55,123 bases of DNA from a virus, in IMG/VR virus record IMGVR_UViG_3300046477_000451, positions 1 through 55,123 of that record; one strand, 5' to 3'. Under the pieces are notes generated by a model. That model did no database searches, was not told the DNA's origin, and saw nothing but the letters and a program-made list of their open reading frames with translations. The stretch's first letter is position 1. Each line of letters opens with the position of its first letter. Both the position numbers and the translations under genes were made by a program. Of this stretch, positions 47,000 to 53,996 are shown in pieces.

Positions 47000-47028
47000 T
47001 TGAGATTACGGCTTCTTCGTTATAGGTT
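47000..47028 (+). promoter_or_regulatory. Sigma-70-type promoter with TTACGGC
   Basis: TTGAGA (47000-47005), 17-bp spacer, TAGGTT (47023-47028). TTACGGC at 47006 overlaps the spacer. Drives the gene run from 47080. Confidence 0.6.
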
Positions 47029-47079
47029 TCTCTCTGTCGGGGTAACCCGAAGAACCGCCGCAGAGCCGAGGAGCACCGC

Positions 47080-47484
47080 ATGAGCACCGCCATCACCGAC
47101 GAGCAGCGCCGCCTCTACATCCGCGAGTTTCTGAACAACCAGGGCCACCACGGCCTCGGCGCGGTGCTCGCGGAGATCACCGACGGAGACGACAGCGACA
47201 GCTACCTGGACTTCGGGGCCACCCTCCAGATCCAGGACTGCACCCGCAGCGTGACGCTCGACTTCGGTGTCTACGGCGGGACGACCACCGAGCAGGACCG
47301 CGAACAGCTCCGCAAGGACCTGGAGAACGCTCGCGCGAAGGCGGACCGCCTCAAGGGCGCCGTCCTCCTCTTCGTCCAGAAGCTCGACGAGGCGCTGAGC
47401 GACGTCGAGACCGACCTCGACAAGCGTGACAAGAAGGCCGCCAAGAAGGCGAAGAAGGCCAAGAAGGCCGCGAAGAAGGGCTGA
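47080..47484 (+). CDS. Hypothetical protein with Lys-rich tail
   Basis: ATG after GAGGAGC gives 134 residues. N-terminal globular part (LYIREFLNNQGHHGLGAVLAEITDGDDSDSYLDFGATLQIQD), then a charged coiled coil and a strikingly Ala/Lys tail (KKAAKKAKKAKKAAKKG), as in nucleic-acid-binding tails. No family is recognised. Confidence 0.7.
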   Translation: MSTAITDEQRRLYIREFLNNQGHHGLGAVLAEITDGDDSDSYLDFGATLQIQDCTRSVTLDFGVYGGTTTEQDREQLRKDLENARAKADRLKGAVLLFVQKLDEALSDVETDLDKRDKKAAKKAKKAKKAAKKG

Positions 47485-47486
47485 AC

Positions 47487-47714
47487 ATGACCGCGAAGCA
47501 GGATGACCGCCCCCTCATGAACCTCGGCCACCTGGCCATCCCCCACGAGAGCGCCGCCCAGGACTGGCTGCGGCGCCAGGGAGAGAAGCGCCAGGAGGCC
47601 GTCGACATCGTCGTCCTTGAGGCCAAGAAGTGGTTCGCCATCGACCACCTGCCCGAGGAGTTCTACGAGACCTTCGCCAAGCGCGTCGTCGCGGCCCTCG
47701 ACCAGCGTCTCTGA
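47487..47714 (+). CDS. Small hypothetical protein
   Basis: ATG three bases after the previous stop gives 75 residues. Helical: LGHLAIPHESAAQDWLRRQGEKRQEAVDIVVLEAKKWF. No family is recognised. It is co-transcribed with the RNA ligase. Confidence 0.7.
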   Translation: MTAKQDDRPLMNLGHLAIPHESAAQDWLRRQGEKRQEAVDIVVLEAKKWFAIDHLPEEFYETFAKRVVAALDQRL

Positions 47715-47737
47715 CCCACCACACCCCGGAGGACACC

Positions 47738-48841
47738 TTGACGAACCTGCTCAGCATCATGTCGGCGAGCCTGCTCCAGGACATGCTCGACCAGGGCTAC
47801 GTCCGCAAGCAGAACCACCCCACCGAGCCGCTGACCATCTACAACTACACGAACAAGACCCAGTTCGACGGTCTGTGGAACGACGTCACCGAGCAGACGC
47901 GAGGACTGATCGTCAACAGCCACACCGGGGAGGTCGTCTCCCGGCCGTTCAGGAAGTTCTTCAACTGGGAGCAGGTCCCGCACCTGCACTCGACGCTGCT
48001 CCAGCAGCCGGTCGAGGGGTACATCAAGTGGGACGGCTCCCTGGGCATCCTGTACGGGCTTAATACCGGGGAGCACGCGATAGCGTCGCGTGGCTCCTTC
48101 ACCAGCCCCCAGGCCCAGCACGCCACGAAGGTCCTGCACGAGCGGTACCCGACCTTCGAGCCGATTCTGGGCCTGACCTATCTCTTCGAGATCATCTACC
48201 CGGAGAACCGGATCGTCGTCGACTACAAGGGGCGGGACGACCTGGTCCTGCTCGCGGTCATCGACACCACGACCGGCAAGACGCTGCCGTCCGCTTCCTA
48301 CGACTGGCAGGGCCCGGTGACCCGCCCGCTCTCCTTCCAGACGATGGTCGACGTCCTCGAAGCGATGCGGATTCAGGAGAAGAACCACGAGGGCTTCGTC
48401 GTCCGCTTCCCCTGGAGCGACCGCCGGGTGAAGTTCAAGTACGACGAGTACATCCGCCTGCACCGGATCCTGACGAACGTCTCCACCCTCTCCGTGTGGG
48501 ACGCGCTGGCCAACGGGCAGGGCATCGACTCCTGGATCGACCGCGTGCCGGACGAGTTCTACACGTGGGTTCATCAGCAGGTGCACCGGCTGGAGGGCGA
48601 CTACAAGCGGGCCTACGACGGCATCCAGGACGACTTCGACTGGATCACGCGCCGTCTGCGTCGGCCCGAGGTGGACGTGAAGAAGCGGCGCAAGGAGTTC
48701 GCGCTGCTGGCCCAGGAGACTCCGTACCCGGGCGTCCTGTTCCGTCTCTACGACGGCAAGGACATCACGGCCGACGTCTGGAAGCGGGTCCGGCCGACGT
48801 ACGAGAAGCCGTTCCAGACGCTCTCGGAGGACGCGGCCTGA
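47738..48841 (+). CDS. RNA ligase (T4 Rnl1-like)
   Basis: TTG at 47738 after GGAGGACACC gives 367 residues. KWDGSLGILY carries the lysine nucleotidyltransferase motif I (K97), NHEGFVVRF is motif IV and RVKFKYDEYIRL is motif V. T4 Rnl1 seals broken tRNAs, and this phage also has its kinase-phosphatase and tRNA genes. The 9-mer at 48059 encodes GLNTGEH just after motif I, in the loop leading to the next strand, the copy closest to an active site. ATG 47759 is an alternative start. Confidence 0.85.
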   Translation: MTNLLSIMSASLLQDMLDQGYVRKQNHPTEPLTIYNYTNKTQFDGLWNDVTEQTRGLIVNSHTGEVVSRPFRKFFNWEQVPHLHSTLLQQPVEGYIKWDGSLGILYGLNTGEHAIASRGSFTSPQAQHATKVLHERYPTFEPILGLTYLFEIIYPENRIVVDYKGRDDLVLLAVIDTTTGKTLPSASYDWQGPVTRPLSFQTMVDVLEAMRIQEKNHEGFVVRFPWSDRRVKFKYDEYIRLHRILTNVSTLSVWDALANGQGIDSWIDRVPDEFYTWVHQQVHRLEGDYKRAYDGIQDDFDWITRRLRRPEVDVKKRRKEFALLAQETPYPGVLFRLYDGKDITADVWKRVRPTYEKPFQTLSEDAA

Positions 48842-49140
48842 TGGAGCCCGACGACCTCGGCGGCTGGTTCGAGGCGGCGGAACTGGTGGGCGGGGAACGA
48901 CTCCTCGCCCACCCCCGCAAGGACTGCATCGGCCGCCACTGCTGCGTACACAACCCCTCCGATCACCACATGGCCGACTGGCCCCAGCACTTCCGTATGG
49001 ACCGCGCGCTGATGGAGCGGATGTGCCCCCACGGTGTCGGTCACCCCGACCCGGACGACCTCGACTACAAGCGGCTGATGCAGGGCGTGGACTACCACCC
49101 CTACGAGGGCCTGCACGGCTGCGACGGGTGCTGTCGATGA
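48841..49140 (+). CDS. Small His/Cys-rich protein
   Basis: ATG at TGATG gives 99 residues, rich in His and Cys (CIGRHCCVHNPSDHH, MERMCPHGVGHPDPDD, GLHGCDGCCR). A metal-binding mini-protein is likely. It lies between the RNA ligase and the polynucleotide kinase and overlaps the latter by ATGA, so it may belong to RNA repair. Confidence 0.7.
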   Translation: MEPDDLGGWFEAAELVGGERLLAHPRKDCIGRHCCVHNPSDHHMADWPQHFRMDRALMERMCPHGVGHPDPDDLDYKRLMQGVDYHPYEGLHGCDGCCR

Positions 49141-50060
49141 GCCTGCTGAAGTGCCAGTGCTGCGGACCGAAGAAGACCAAGGAGAAGCCCGTGACGACGC
49201 TGACCATGACCAAGGGCCTGCCGGGCTCGGGCAAGACGACGTGGGCCCGGGAGCAGGTGCTCAAGGCTGTCCCGGGCGGCGCCGTCGTCGTGTGCAAGGA
49301 CGACCTGCGGGCGATGCTGCACGCCGACCGATTCCACGGCAAGCACGAGCGCCAGGTCGTCAAGGCCCGCGACGCGCTGGTGAAGACGTTCCTGCTCCAG
49401 GGCGTCTCCGTGATCGTCGCCGACACCAACCTCAACCCGTTCCACGAGGAGCGGCTGGCGAAGATCGCGGAGGAGGAAGGTGCCCGGTTCTTCGTCAAGG
49501 ACTTCACCGACGTCCCGCTTAATACCTGCGTCCGCCGCGACCTGAAGCGGGAGAAGAGCGTCGGCGAGAAGGTCATCAGGGACATGTACGAGAAGTACCT
49601 GGCCCCGAAGCCCGCCGACCCGCCGGAGTACATCCAGGGCCGCCCTCACGCCGTTCTGGTGGACCTGGACGGGACGCTGGCCAAGATGGCCGACCGCAGT
49701 CCCTTCGACTGGGACCGCGTGGACGAGGACGAGGCACACCAGGACGTCGTCGACCTGGTGAACACGCTGCGGGACGCTGGCGCCGAGATCATCTTCGTCT
49801 CCGGCCGCGACGCGAGGGCCTACAAGAAGACCCGGGCCTGGCTGGTGCAGCACGTGGGGGACTGGACGTCCCTGTCGCCGCTGCTGATGCGCTCCGAGTA
49901 CGACATGCGCAAGGACTCGATCGTGAAGGAGGAGATCTACCGGCAGGAGATCCTGGGCCGGTACAACGTCTGGCTGGTCCTCGACGACCGCAACCAGGTG
50001 GTCGACATGTGGCGCAATCTCGGCTTGCGAGTCCTTCAGGTGGCGCCCGGAAACTTCTGA
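49137..50060 (+). CDS. Polynucleotide kinase-phosphatase (T4 Pnkp-like)
   Basis: ATG at ATGA gives 307 residues. MTKGLPGSGKTTWA is the kinase P-loop (near 27-35) and VLVDLDGTLAKM the HAD phosphatase motif (near 176-180), the T4 order of kinase then phosphatase. It makes ends ligatable: 5' phosphate added, 3' phosphate removed. With the RNA ligase it forms the system T4 uses to repair tRNA cut by host anticodon nucleases. The 9-mer at 49518 encodes PLNTCVR at 128-130, between the domains. Confidence 0.88.
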   Translation: MSLLKCQCCGPKKTKEKPVTTLTMTKGLPGSGKTTWAREQVLKAVPGGAVVVCKDDLRAMLHADRFHGKHERQVVKARDALVKTFLLQGVSVIVADTNLNPFHEERLAKIAEEEGARFFVKDFTDVPLNTCVRRDLKREKSVGEKVIRDMYEKYLAPKPADPPEYIQGRPHAVLVDLDGTLAKMADRSPFDWDRVDEDEAHQDVVDLVNTLRDAGAEIIFVSGRDARAYKKTRAWLVQHVGDWTSLSPLLMRSEYDMRKDSIVKEEIYRQEILGRYNVWLVLDDRNQVVDMWRNLGLRVLQVAPGNF

Positions 50061-50549
50061 GTTGCCTCTGAGGCAAATGACTTGACATAGACCGGCGCCT
50101 GACCCCATTACGGTAAATCCGTGATGGGGTCAAGTTGTGTCCGGCCGATGCTTGACGATAATGATCTACAACCCGGCCGAATGCCCAGAATTGACTGTGT
50201 GACGTGCCTCACAGCAGCAGGTTGTCTAGGTGTCTACTTTGCGCTGATTGCTGCGCAGTGGTCCGGCATCTGTTGAGGGTTTAAGTAAACGCAACCTGCC
50301 CGTACGGTCATGGGATGGTAAAGAAACTGAGTTGCGTAACTTGGCCGGGGGGTGTGCTCTCCGATCACTGGATGTTAGGTTCCATGCACTGGCCATCCAC
50401 CGTTTCTCCACATGCTGATCCCCGAGGTCTTTGCCTACCGCGAAGCACGAAACTCAGCGCCCAGGGTTGGGATTTGGCCAGGGCCATGTGTCTTCACGCG
50501 CCCCACAGCCATCGCGGGGGGCGCGTTGCTGGAGGGGTTTACAAGGGAC
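50061..50549. other. Non-coding interval with palindromes
   Basis: No convincing gene. It has TTGCC-TCTGA-GGCAA (50062), a TTGACA (50082) with no good -10, and a 13-bp inverted repeat GACCCCATTACGG/CCGTGATGGGGTC (50101-50131; one mismatch). An 87-residue plus frame at 50315 is possible but unsupported. Probably transcription control before the gene at 50550. Confidence 0.45.
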
Positions 50550-51413
50550 ATGAACACAATCAGGCGCGACGGACGTGACGACACCGGGGAGCAGGACGTC
50601 CGAGAGCTGCGTCACAGATTTGCGGGGGAGCCTCCCATGCCCCCAGAAGCGGCGAGCGAGCCGCACGTACGTCACAAGGAAGACGTGCCGCATGAGCACG
50701 CCATCCCCGACTTCTACGGCCTCCAGGAGCCCGACGAGGTCGACACCGAACTGATGGCCCTGGTCGATGAGGGCGTGCTGAACTTCGGATGGGATCCGGA
50801 GCAGCAGGAGTTCGTCTACTGGTTGCGCGAGGATGATCCCGCGCTGGTGAAGCAGCCTGACCCCGCCCCGAAGCCGCGTTCGCGCCGGGCGAAGAGGTCC
50901 CGTAGGCCCAAGCCCCTGTACCGGCGCACCATGCTCACGCTGGTCGCGTCCCTAGCCCCCTTTGTCGTTGGTATGACCACTGAAGCTGCCCTGGACCAGT
51001 GGGACCACCGCCACAAGCCCACGATGGACCAGCCGGACATAGCCAGCGACGACCTGCCCGTGCCGACGGCAGCCCCCACCCCCATCCACAACACCTTTCG
51101 GCCGACAAGATCCGCGTATCAGGACGCGGTCAGGCACGCGAAGGTGACCACCTCGCCGACGGTAGAGAAGCCCGGCTCCTACGTCGGCAAGCACCGGAAG
51201 GTGATCGGAAACCACCTTTCGAACCCTTCGGGGAAGCCCAAGAAGGACACGTCGAAGCCCAAGAACACGGCGCCAGCCTCGCCTACTCCGTCCGGGACAG
51301 TGGCGAAGACCACCCCGCTGCGCACGGCCCCTTCCGTACCCGATGAGGGCAGGGGCGCTGTTCAGGAGGTCGTTCACAACGTCCTGGCGCCGGTTGAAAC
51401 CCTTCTTAAATAG
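50550..51413 (+). CDS. Membrane protein, Pro-rich
   Basis: ATG 50550 lies twelve bases after GGAGGGG; 287 residues. N-terminal half is charged (ELRHRFAGEPPMPPEAA, LMALVDEGVLNFGWDPEQQEFVYWLREDDP), then a basic stretch, a single transmembrane helix (TMLTLVASLAPFVVGMTTEA) and a Pro/Thr/Lys-rich tail likely outside. No family is recognised. The topology suggests a cytoplasmic regulator with a wall-facing tail. Confidence 0.6.
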   Translation: MNTIRRDGRDDTGEQDVRELRHRFAGEPPMPPEAASEPHVRHKEDVPHEHAIPDFYGLQEPDEVDTELMALVDEGVLNFGWDPEQQEFVYWLREDDPALVKQPDPAPKPRSRRAKRSRRPKPLYRRTMLTLVASLAPFVVGMTTEAALDQWDHRHKPTMDQPDIASDDLPVPTAAPTPIHNTFRPTRSAYQDAVRHAKVTTSPTVEKPGSYVGKHRKVIGNHLSNPSGKPKKDTSKPKNTAPASPTPSGTVAKTTPLRTAPSVPDEGRGAVQEVVHNVLAPVETLLK

Positions 51414-51538
51414 GTGTTCCTGGAACGGCCTTGTCGAGCGTGTGACGGCAGTCGCTTGACAACAGCCTGGTCGATGACCAACATAGTCATCGTGCCGATC
51501 GCTGCGCCGACGGCGAGGCCGTTTAAGGAGTGGATCAC

Positions 51539-51913
51539 ATGGGTGAGCGAGTCAGCGTCGACAAGTTCTGCGACTTCAAGGTGAAGCGCGGTCGCAAGAT
51601 GGAGACCTGTGGCCAGGACGTGCCGGACAACGAGGCCACGGCCATCACGTACGGGACAACGAGGTATTTCATGGACCTATGCGAGGAGCATCAGCAGCTT
51701 CTCGTGGAGTCCCTGAACCCGTTCACCTCGATCGCGCACAACACCGAGAAGCGCGTGGGTACGCAGGTGCTCAAGGCCATCCGGGGCAAGGGTGGTCAGA
51801 CCTTCACCGCTGCCGACGTACGCCAGTGGCTGAAGGAGCAGGGCCGGGAGATCTCCTCCACGGGGCGGATCCCCAAGTCGTACATCCAGGAGTTCGAGGC
51901 CGCGCACAAGTAG
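51539..51913 (+). CDS. Lsr2-like nucleoid-associated protein
   Basis: ATG 51539 after AAGGAG gives 124 residues. ITYGTTRYFMDLCEEHQQLLVESLNPFTSIA matches the Lsr2 N-terminal dimerisation strand pair and helix; VRQWLKEQGREISSTGRIPKSYIQEFEAAHK matches its C-terminal DNA-binding domain. Lsr2 silences AT-rich foreign DNA in actinobacteria. The phage copy could block host Lsr2 or silence genes itself. A TTGACA (51456) lies upstream without a good -10. Two cysteines early on (CDFKVKRGRKMETC) are an oddity. Confidence 0.85.
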   Translation: MGERVSVDKFCDFKVKRGRKMETCGQDVPDNEATAITYGTTRYFMDLCEEHQQLLVESLNPFTSIAHNTEKRVGTQVLKAIRGKGGQTFTAADVRQWLKEQGREISSTGRIPKSYIQEFEAAHK

Positions 51914-51930
51914 CTTTCATCTGACACAGC

Positions 51931-51966
51931 AAGGGTCGGAGGGACAACGGCGTCCCCCGGCCCTTT
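51931..51966 (+). terminator. Terminator after Lsr2-like gene
   Basis: AAGGGTCGG pairs with CCGGCCCTT around GGGAC/GTCCC, with one mismatch, ending TTTTCG. Confidence 0.65.
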
Positions 51967-52030
51967 TCGCTGTCCAGGACAGTGCCCTACCCCCCCGCCT
52001 CACGCGAGGCGTCGGGGCAGTGGCCTCGGA

Positions 52031-52059
52031 TTACAAAGCCGTAACCGTGATCCTGTAAA
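52031..52059 (+). promoter_or_regulatory. Possible promoter with GCCGTAA
   Basis: TTACAA (52031-52036), 17-bp spacer with GCCGTAA (52038), TGTAAA (52054-52059). It may drive the small gene at 52068. Confidence 0.4.
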
Positions 52060-52067
52060 AAGGATGC

Positions 52068-52190
52068 ATGAACACGATGAGCGAGCGACGGCCGGGCCAG
52101 GGGAACCACCTCCCCTCCGGCAGCATGCCCGCGCTCATCCCGGCCTTGCAGGCGTTCTGCCTCGGCCGCTTCCTGTTCCCCGCCCGCTAG
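52068..52190 (+). CDS. 40-residue hypothetical protein
   Basis: ATG after AAAAAGG gives MNTMSERRPGQGNHLPSGSMPALIPALQAFCLGRFLFPAR. Half polar, half hydrophobic, possibly a small membrane peptide. Support is position and a plausible leader only. Confidence 0.4.
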   Translation: MNTMSERRPGQGNHLPSGSMPALIPALQAFCLGRFLFPAR

Positions 52191-52277
52191 GGCAGCCCCT
52201 TGGCCCGCTACCCCAAGCGAGGCGTAAGACCCGGCGGGGAACACTCTCTCCCAACGCAAGCTAGTTGCTCAATGGGG

Positions 52278-52308
52278 TTGACAAGCCCTATCCCTGATAC
52301 CGTAATGT
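52278..52308 (+). promoter_or_regulatory. Likely promoter for tRNA genes
   Basis: TTGACA (52278-52283), 19-bp spacer, TAATGT (52303-52308), ending 15 bp before the tRNA-Pro gene. The spacer is long, so confidence is modest. Confidence 0.4.
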
Positions 52309-52322
52309 GAAGCCATCAACTT

Positions 52323-52396
52323 CTGGACGTAGCGCAGCCCGGTAGCGCGCCTGATTTGGATTCAGGGGGTCGCAGGTTCGAATCCTGCCGTCCAGA
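52323..52396 (+). tRNA. tRNA-Pro (UGG)
   Basis: A 7-bp acceptor stem (CTGGACG/CGTCCAG), 4-bp D stem, 5-bp anticodon stem with loop TTTGGAT (anticodon TGG, Pro), T arm GCAGG-TTCGAAT-CCTGC, no encoded CCA. It reads CCA, and CCG by wobble. Confidence 0.93.
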
Positions 52397-52401
52397 CTCA
52401 A

Positions 52402-52474
52402 GGCCCTTTGGCAGAGGCAGTTAATGCGCCCGCCTGAAAAGCGGGAGATCTTGGTGCGATTCCAAGGGGGGCCA
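52402..52474 (+). tRNA. tRNA-Phe (GAA)
   Basis: GGCCCTT/GGGGGCC acceptor with two G-T pairs, 3-bp D stem, anticodon stem CCCGC/GCGGG with loop CTGAAAA (anticodon GAA), T arm CTTGG/CCAAG with loop TGCGATT. The D stem and T loop are weak by bacterial standards. Confidence 0.85.
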
Positions 52475-52475
52475 C

Positions 52476-52533
52476 TTTGTCCAGACGCCGAGCCCTGTTC
52501 CTGGACAAAAACTGCAATCAACCCTGAACAGGG
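52476..52533 (+). ncRNA. Candidate H-type pseudoknot
   Basis: Stem 1: TTTGTCCAG (52476-52484) with CTGGACAAA (52501-52509), 9 bp. Stem 2: CCCTGTTC (52493-52500), in the loop of stem 1, with GAACAGGG (52526-52533), 8 bp. Loop 1 is 8 nt, no gap between stems, loop 3 is 16 nt: a textbook H-type geometry. It follows tRNA-Phe by one base and precedes the LysM-NlpC/P60 gene by about 110 nt. Confidence 0.55.
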
Positions 52534-52642
52534 GCGGGAGACCGAAACGCAGTACTGGGGCGAATCCGCAGAACCATTTGTGGTAGGGAACAGCACTTAT
52601 CCCGAGCCCGTCACCTAATTTCGCAGGCGTGCGGAGTGCATC

Positions 52643-53266
52643 ATGAATAAGAGGATCGCTGGACTCGCTCTTGCGGGCGCACTGGCCATAACCCCGATCG
52701 CGGCTTCGGTCGCGGACGCGTCGGCCAGTTACGTGACCGTGAAGAGCGGACAAACCCTGAGCGGGATCGCATCAGCCCACAAGACGACGTATCAGCACCT
52801 CGCGTCCATCAACCACATATCCAACCCGAACAGGATCTACGTCGGCGAGAAGATCTACCTGACCGCCTCCACGTCCACCCCGAAGCCTCCTACGACCAGC
52901 AGCTCGACCTCGTCGGGCACGAAGATCGTCAACCAGGCCGCCAAGTACATCGGTACGCGGTACGTCTGGGGCGGCACCTCGCCGTCGGCGGGCTTCGACT
53001 GCTCCGGCCTGACCTACTACACGTTCAAGAAGCTGGGGAAGAGCATCCCCCGCGTCGCGGACGCGCAGTACCGCTCCAGCGCGAAGGTCTCGAAGCCCCA
53101 GAAGGGCGACCTGGTCTTCGTTCACGACTCCCACGGCAGCGTTTACCACGTGGCTATCTACGTCAATTCCACGACGTGGCTGGAGTCGGAGCGTCCCGGT
53201 AAGGGCGTGAACTACTACAAGCCGTGGACGCGGTCCGTTTACTACGGGCGCTACACGGTGAAGTAG
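52643..53266 (+). CDS. Secreted LysM-NlpC/P60 peptidoglycan hydrolase
   Basis: The 207-residue protein starts ATG after GGAG. A signal peptide ([27 protein letters not shown]) is followed by a LysM domain ([44 protein letters not shown]), a Ser/Thr/Pro linker and NlpC/P60: [25 protein letters not shown] (catalytic Cys) and VYHVAIYV (His). It cleaves stem peptides and is exported by the host signal pathway, unlike the GH25 endolysin. It lies between tRNA pairs. Confidence 0.92.
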   Translation: MNKRIAGLALAGALAITPIAASVADASASYVTVKSGQTLSGIASAHKTTYQHLASINHISNPNRIYVGEKIYLTASTSTPKPPTTSSSTSSGTKIVNQAAKYIGTRYVWGGTSPSAGFDCSGLTYYTFKKLGKSIPRVADAQYRSSAKVSKPQKGDLVFVHDSHGSVYHVAIYVNSTTWLESERPGKGVNYYKPWTRSVYYGRYTVK

Positions 53267-53282
53267 GATTCACCAGTAGGAA

Positions 53283-53310
53283 AGTCCGGGACCGGTAAGA
53301 ACCCTGGACT
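53283..53310 (+). other. Bulged hairpin after lysin gene
   Basis: AGTCCGGG pairs with CCC-T-GGACT around ACCGGTAAGAA. It lies 17 bp after the stop codon and may end that transcript or help process the tRNA transcript. Confidence 0.35.
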
Positions 53311-53354
53311 GGAGTGCCCGTGCTAAACCGGATACAACAGTGCGGAGCACGTTC

Positions 53355-53434
53355 GGCCGAGTAGACGAATGGCACAGTCAGCCGCCTCAAAAGCGGCGCC
53401 GAAAGGCGTGTGGGTTCGAGTCCCACCTTGGCTA
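53355..53434 (+). tRNA. tRNA-Leu (CAA)
   Basis: Class II with a short variable arm (GCC-GAAA-GGC). Anticodon stem GCCGC/GCGGC, loop CTCAAAA (anticodon CAA, Leu UUG). Acceptor GGCCGAG/CTTGGCT with two G-T pairs; T arm GTGGG-TTCGAGT-CCCAC. Reads TTG, uncommon in GC-rich hosts. Confidence 0.92.
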
Positions 53435-53439
53435 CACAA

Positions 53440-53512
53440 TCCTCCATAGCTCAATTGGCAGAGCAGCGGACTGTTAATCCGCGAGTTCCTGGTTCGAGTC
53501 CAGGTGGGGGAG
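53440..53512 (+). tRNA. tRNA-Asn (GUU)
   Basis: Acceptor TCCTCCA/TGGGGGA, D stem GCTC/GAGC, anticodon stem GCGGA/TCCGC with loop CTGTTAA (anticodon GTT), T arm CCTGG-TTCGAGT-CCAGG. It decodes AAC and AAT, the codon fixed in every in-gene CTTAATACC copy. Confidence 0.95.
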
Positions 53513-53513
53513 C

Positions 53514-53540
53514 TAGGAGCGGATAGCGACCATGCTCCTA
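53514..53540 (+). terminator. Hairpin after tRNA-Asn
   Basis: TAGGAGC pairs with GCTCCTA, loop 13 nt. Possible end of the tRNA transcript or a processing signal. Confidence 0.45.
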
Positions 53541-53617
53541 TGAACAAATAGCTCGCTGATGGTTACCCGGCCCCATCTCAAAACGCCGGGTTCTCGTTTC
53601 CGTAAGAAAGGCACTAC

Positions 53618-53938
53618 ATGTCCTTCAAGCGACCTGACCTCCCGGTAGAGGCTGACACCACGCTCGACGGTGCGGGCACCTACACCGGGGAGTGGGTGGA
53701 CAGCAGCAGCATCCTGTCGGCCCGCATCGCTTTCGCCCTCTACGGCAGTGGGTCTGTCGGCATCGAGGAGTCGGTCGACGGCGTGAACCCGCTTGGGTTC
53801 GCTGATCTTCCGCTCTCCCCGATGTCCTCACTGTCGAACAACTCGGTGTTCAACCCGGCTGCGCGGTACTTCCGCGTCAAGGTCACCGGCGGTTCCGCGA
53901 ATGCGACCCTCCGAGTGTCCGTCCGTCGGATCGCGTAA
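53618..53938 (+). CDS. Small beta-rich protein, possible virion component
   Basis: The 106-residue protein starts ATG after GAAAGG. Alternating Ser/Thr/Gly and hydrophobics, a beta-sandwich pattern (SARIAFALYGSGSVGIEESVDG, YFRVKVTGGSANATLRVSVRR). No family is recognised. It faces two minus-strand genes across a bidirectional terminator. A decoration or tail protein is possible. Confidence 0.7.
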   Translation: MSFKRPDLPVEADTTLDGAGTYTGEWVDSSSILSARIAFALYGSGSVGIEESVDGVNPLGFADLPLSPMSSLSNNSVFNPAARYFRVKVTGGSANATLRVSVRRIA

Positions 53939-53950
53939 CACCTCCCTGCA

Positions 53951-53996
53951 CGACTGAACAGCCCCGGAACCCACGTGGTTACCCGGGGCTCAGTCG
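53951..53996. terminator. Bidirectional terminator
   Basis: CGACTGA/AGTCG and AGCCCCGG/CCGGGGCT form a long stem between the convergent genes at 53618 (plus) and 53990 (minus). Confidence 0.7.

Larger units (their letters stand above)
2602..49526 (+). repeat. Dispersed 9-mer CTTAATACC, 24 copies, all plus strand
   Basis: Copies start at 2602, 3354, 4140, 6126, 7599, 9116, 10292, 10736, 13039, 14836, 18261, 18282, 19613, 20679, 21276, 22278, 24254, 24773, 26293, 43715, 44480, 45673, 48059 and 49518. CTTAATA is invariant; the final CC is kept in 21 (variants: CG at 14836, TC at 22278, TG at 24773). Twenty-three are inside genes and read Leu-Asn-Thr, or Leu-Asn-Ile at 22278 and Leu-Asn-Met at 24773. 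I saw no reverse-complement copy. Flanks are not conserved beyond a frequent preceding G/C and following GAGG or TCGG. The function is unknown. Confidence 0.9.

Noticed and set aside
2602-49526. CTTAATACC as an ordinary -10 promoter box
   Set aside because: No TTGACA-like element lies at a fixed distance upstream, and flanks vary. A phage-specific polymerase site stays possible but is not shown.
2602-49526. CTTAATACC as a programmed frameshift or stop signal
   Set aside because: Reading frames continue unbroken through every in-gene copy, and the phase always avoids the TAA.
50082-50115. Promoter at TTGACA 50082
   Set aside because: The nearest TAnnnT-like hexamer is over 20 bp away; the sequence is better described as an inverted repeat region.
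50315-50578. 87-residue frame in the gap before 50550
   Set aside because: No ribosome site, and it overlaps the better start at 50550.
52424-52618. 64-residue frame after the tRNAs
   Set aside because: It starts inside tRNA-Phe and passes through the pseudoknot; no ribosome site.
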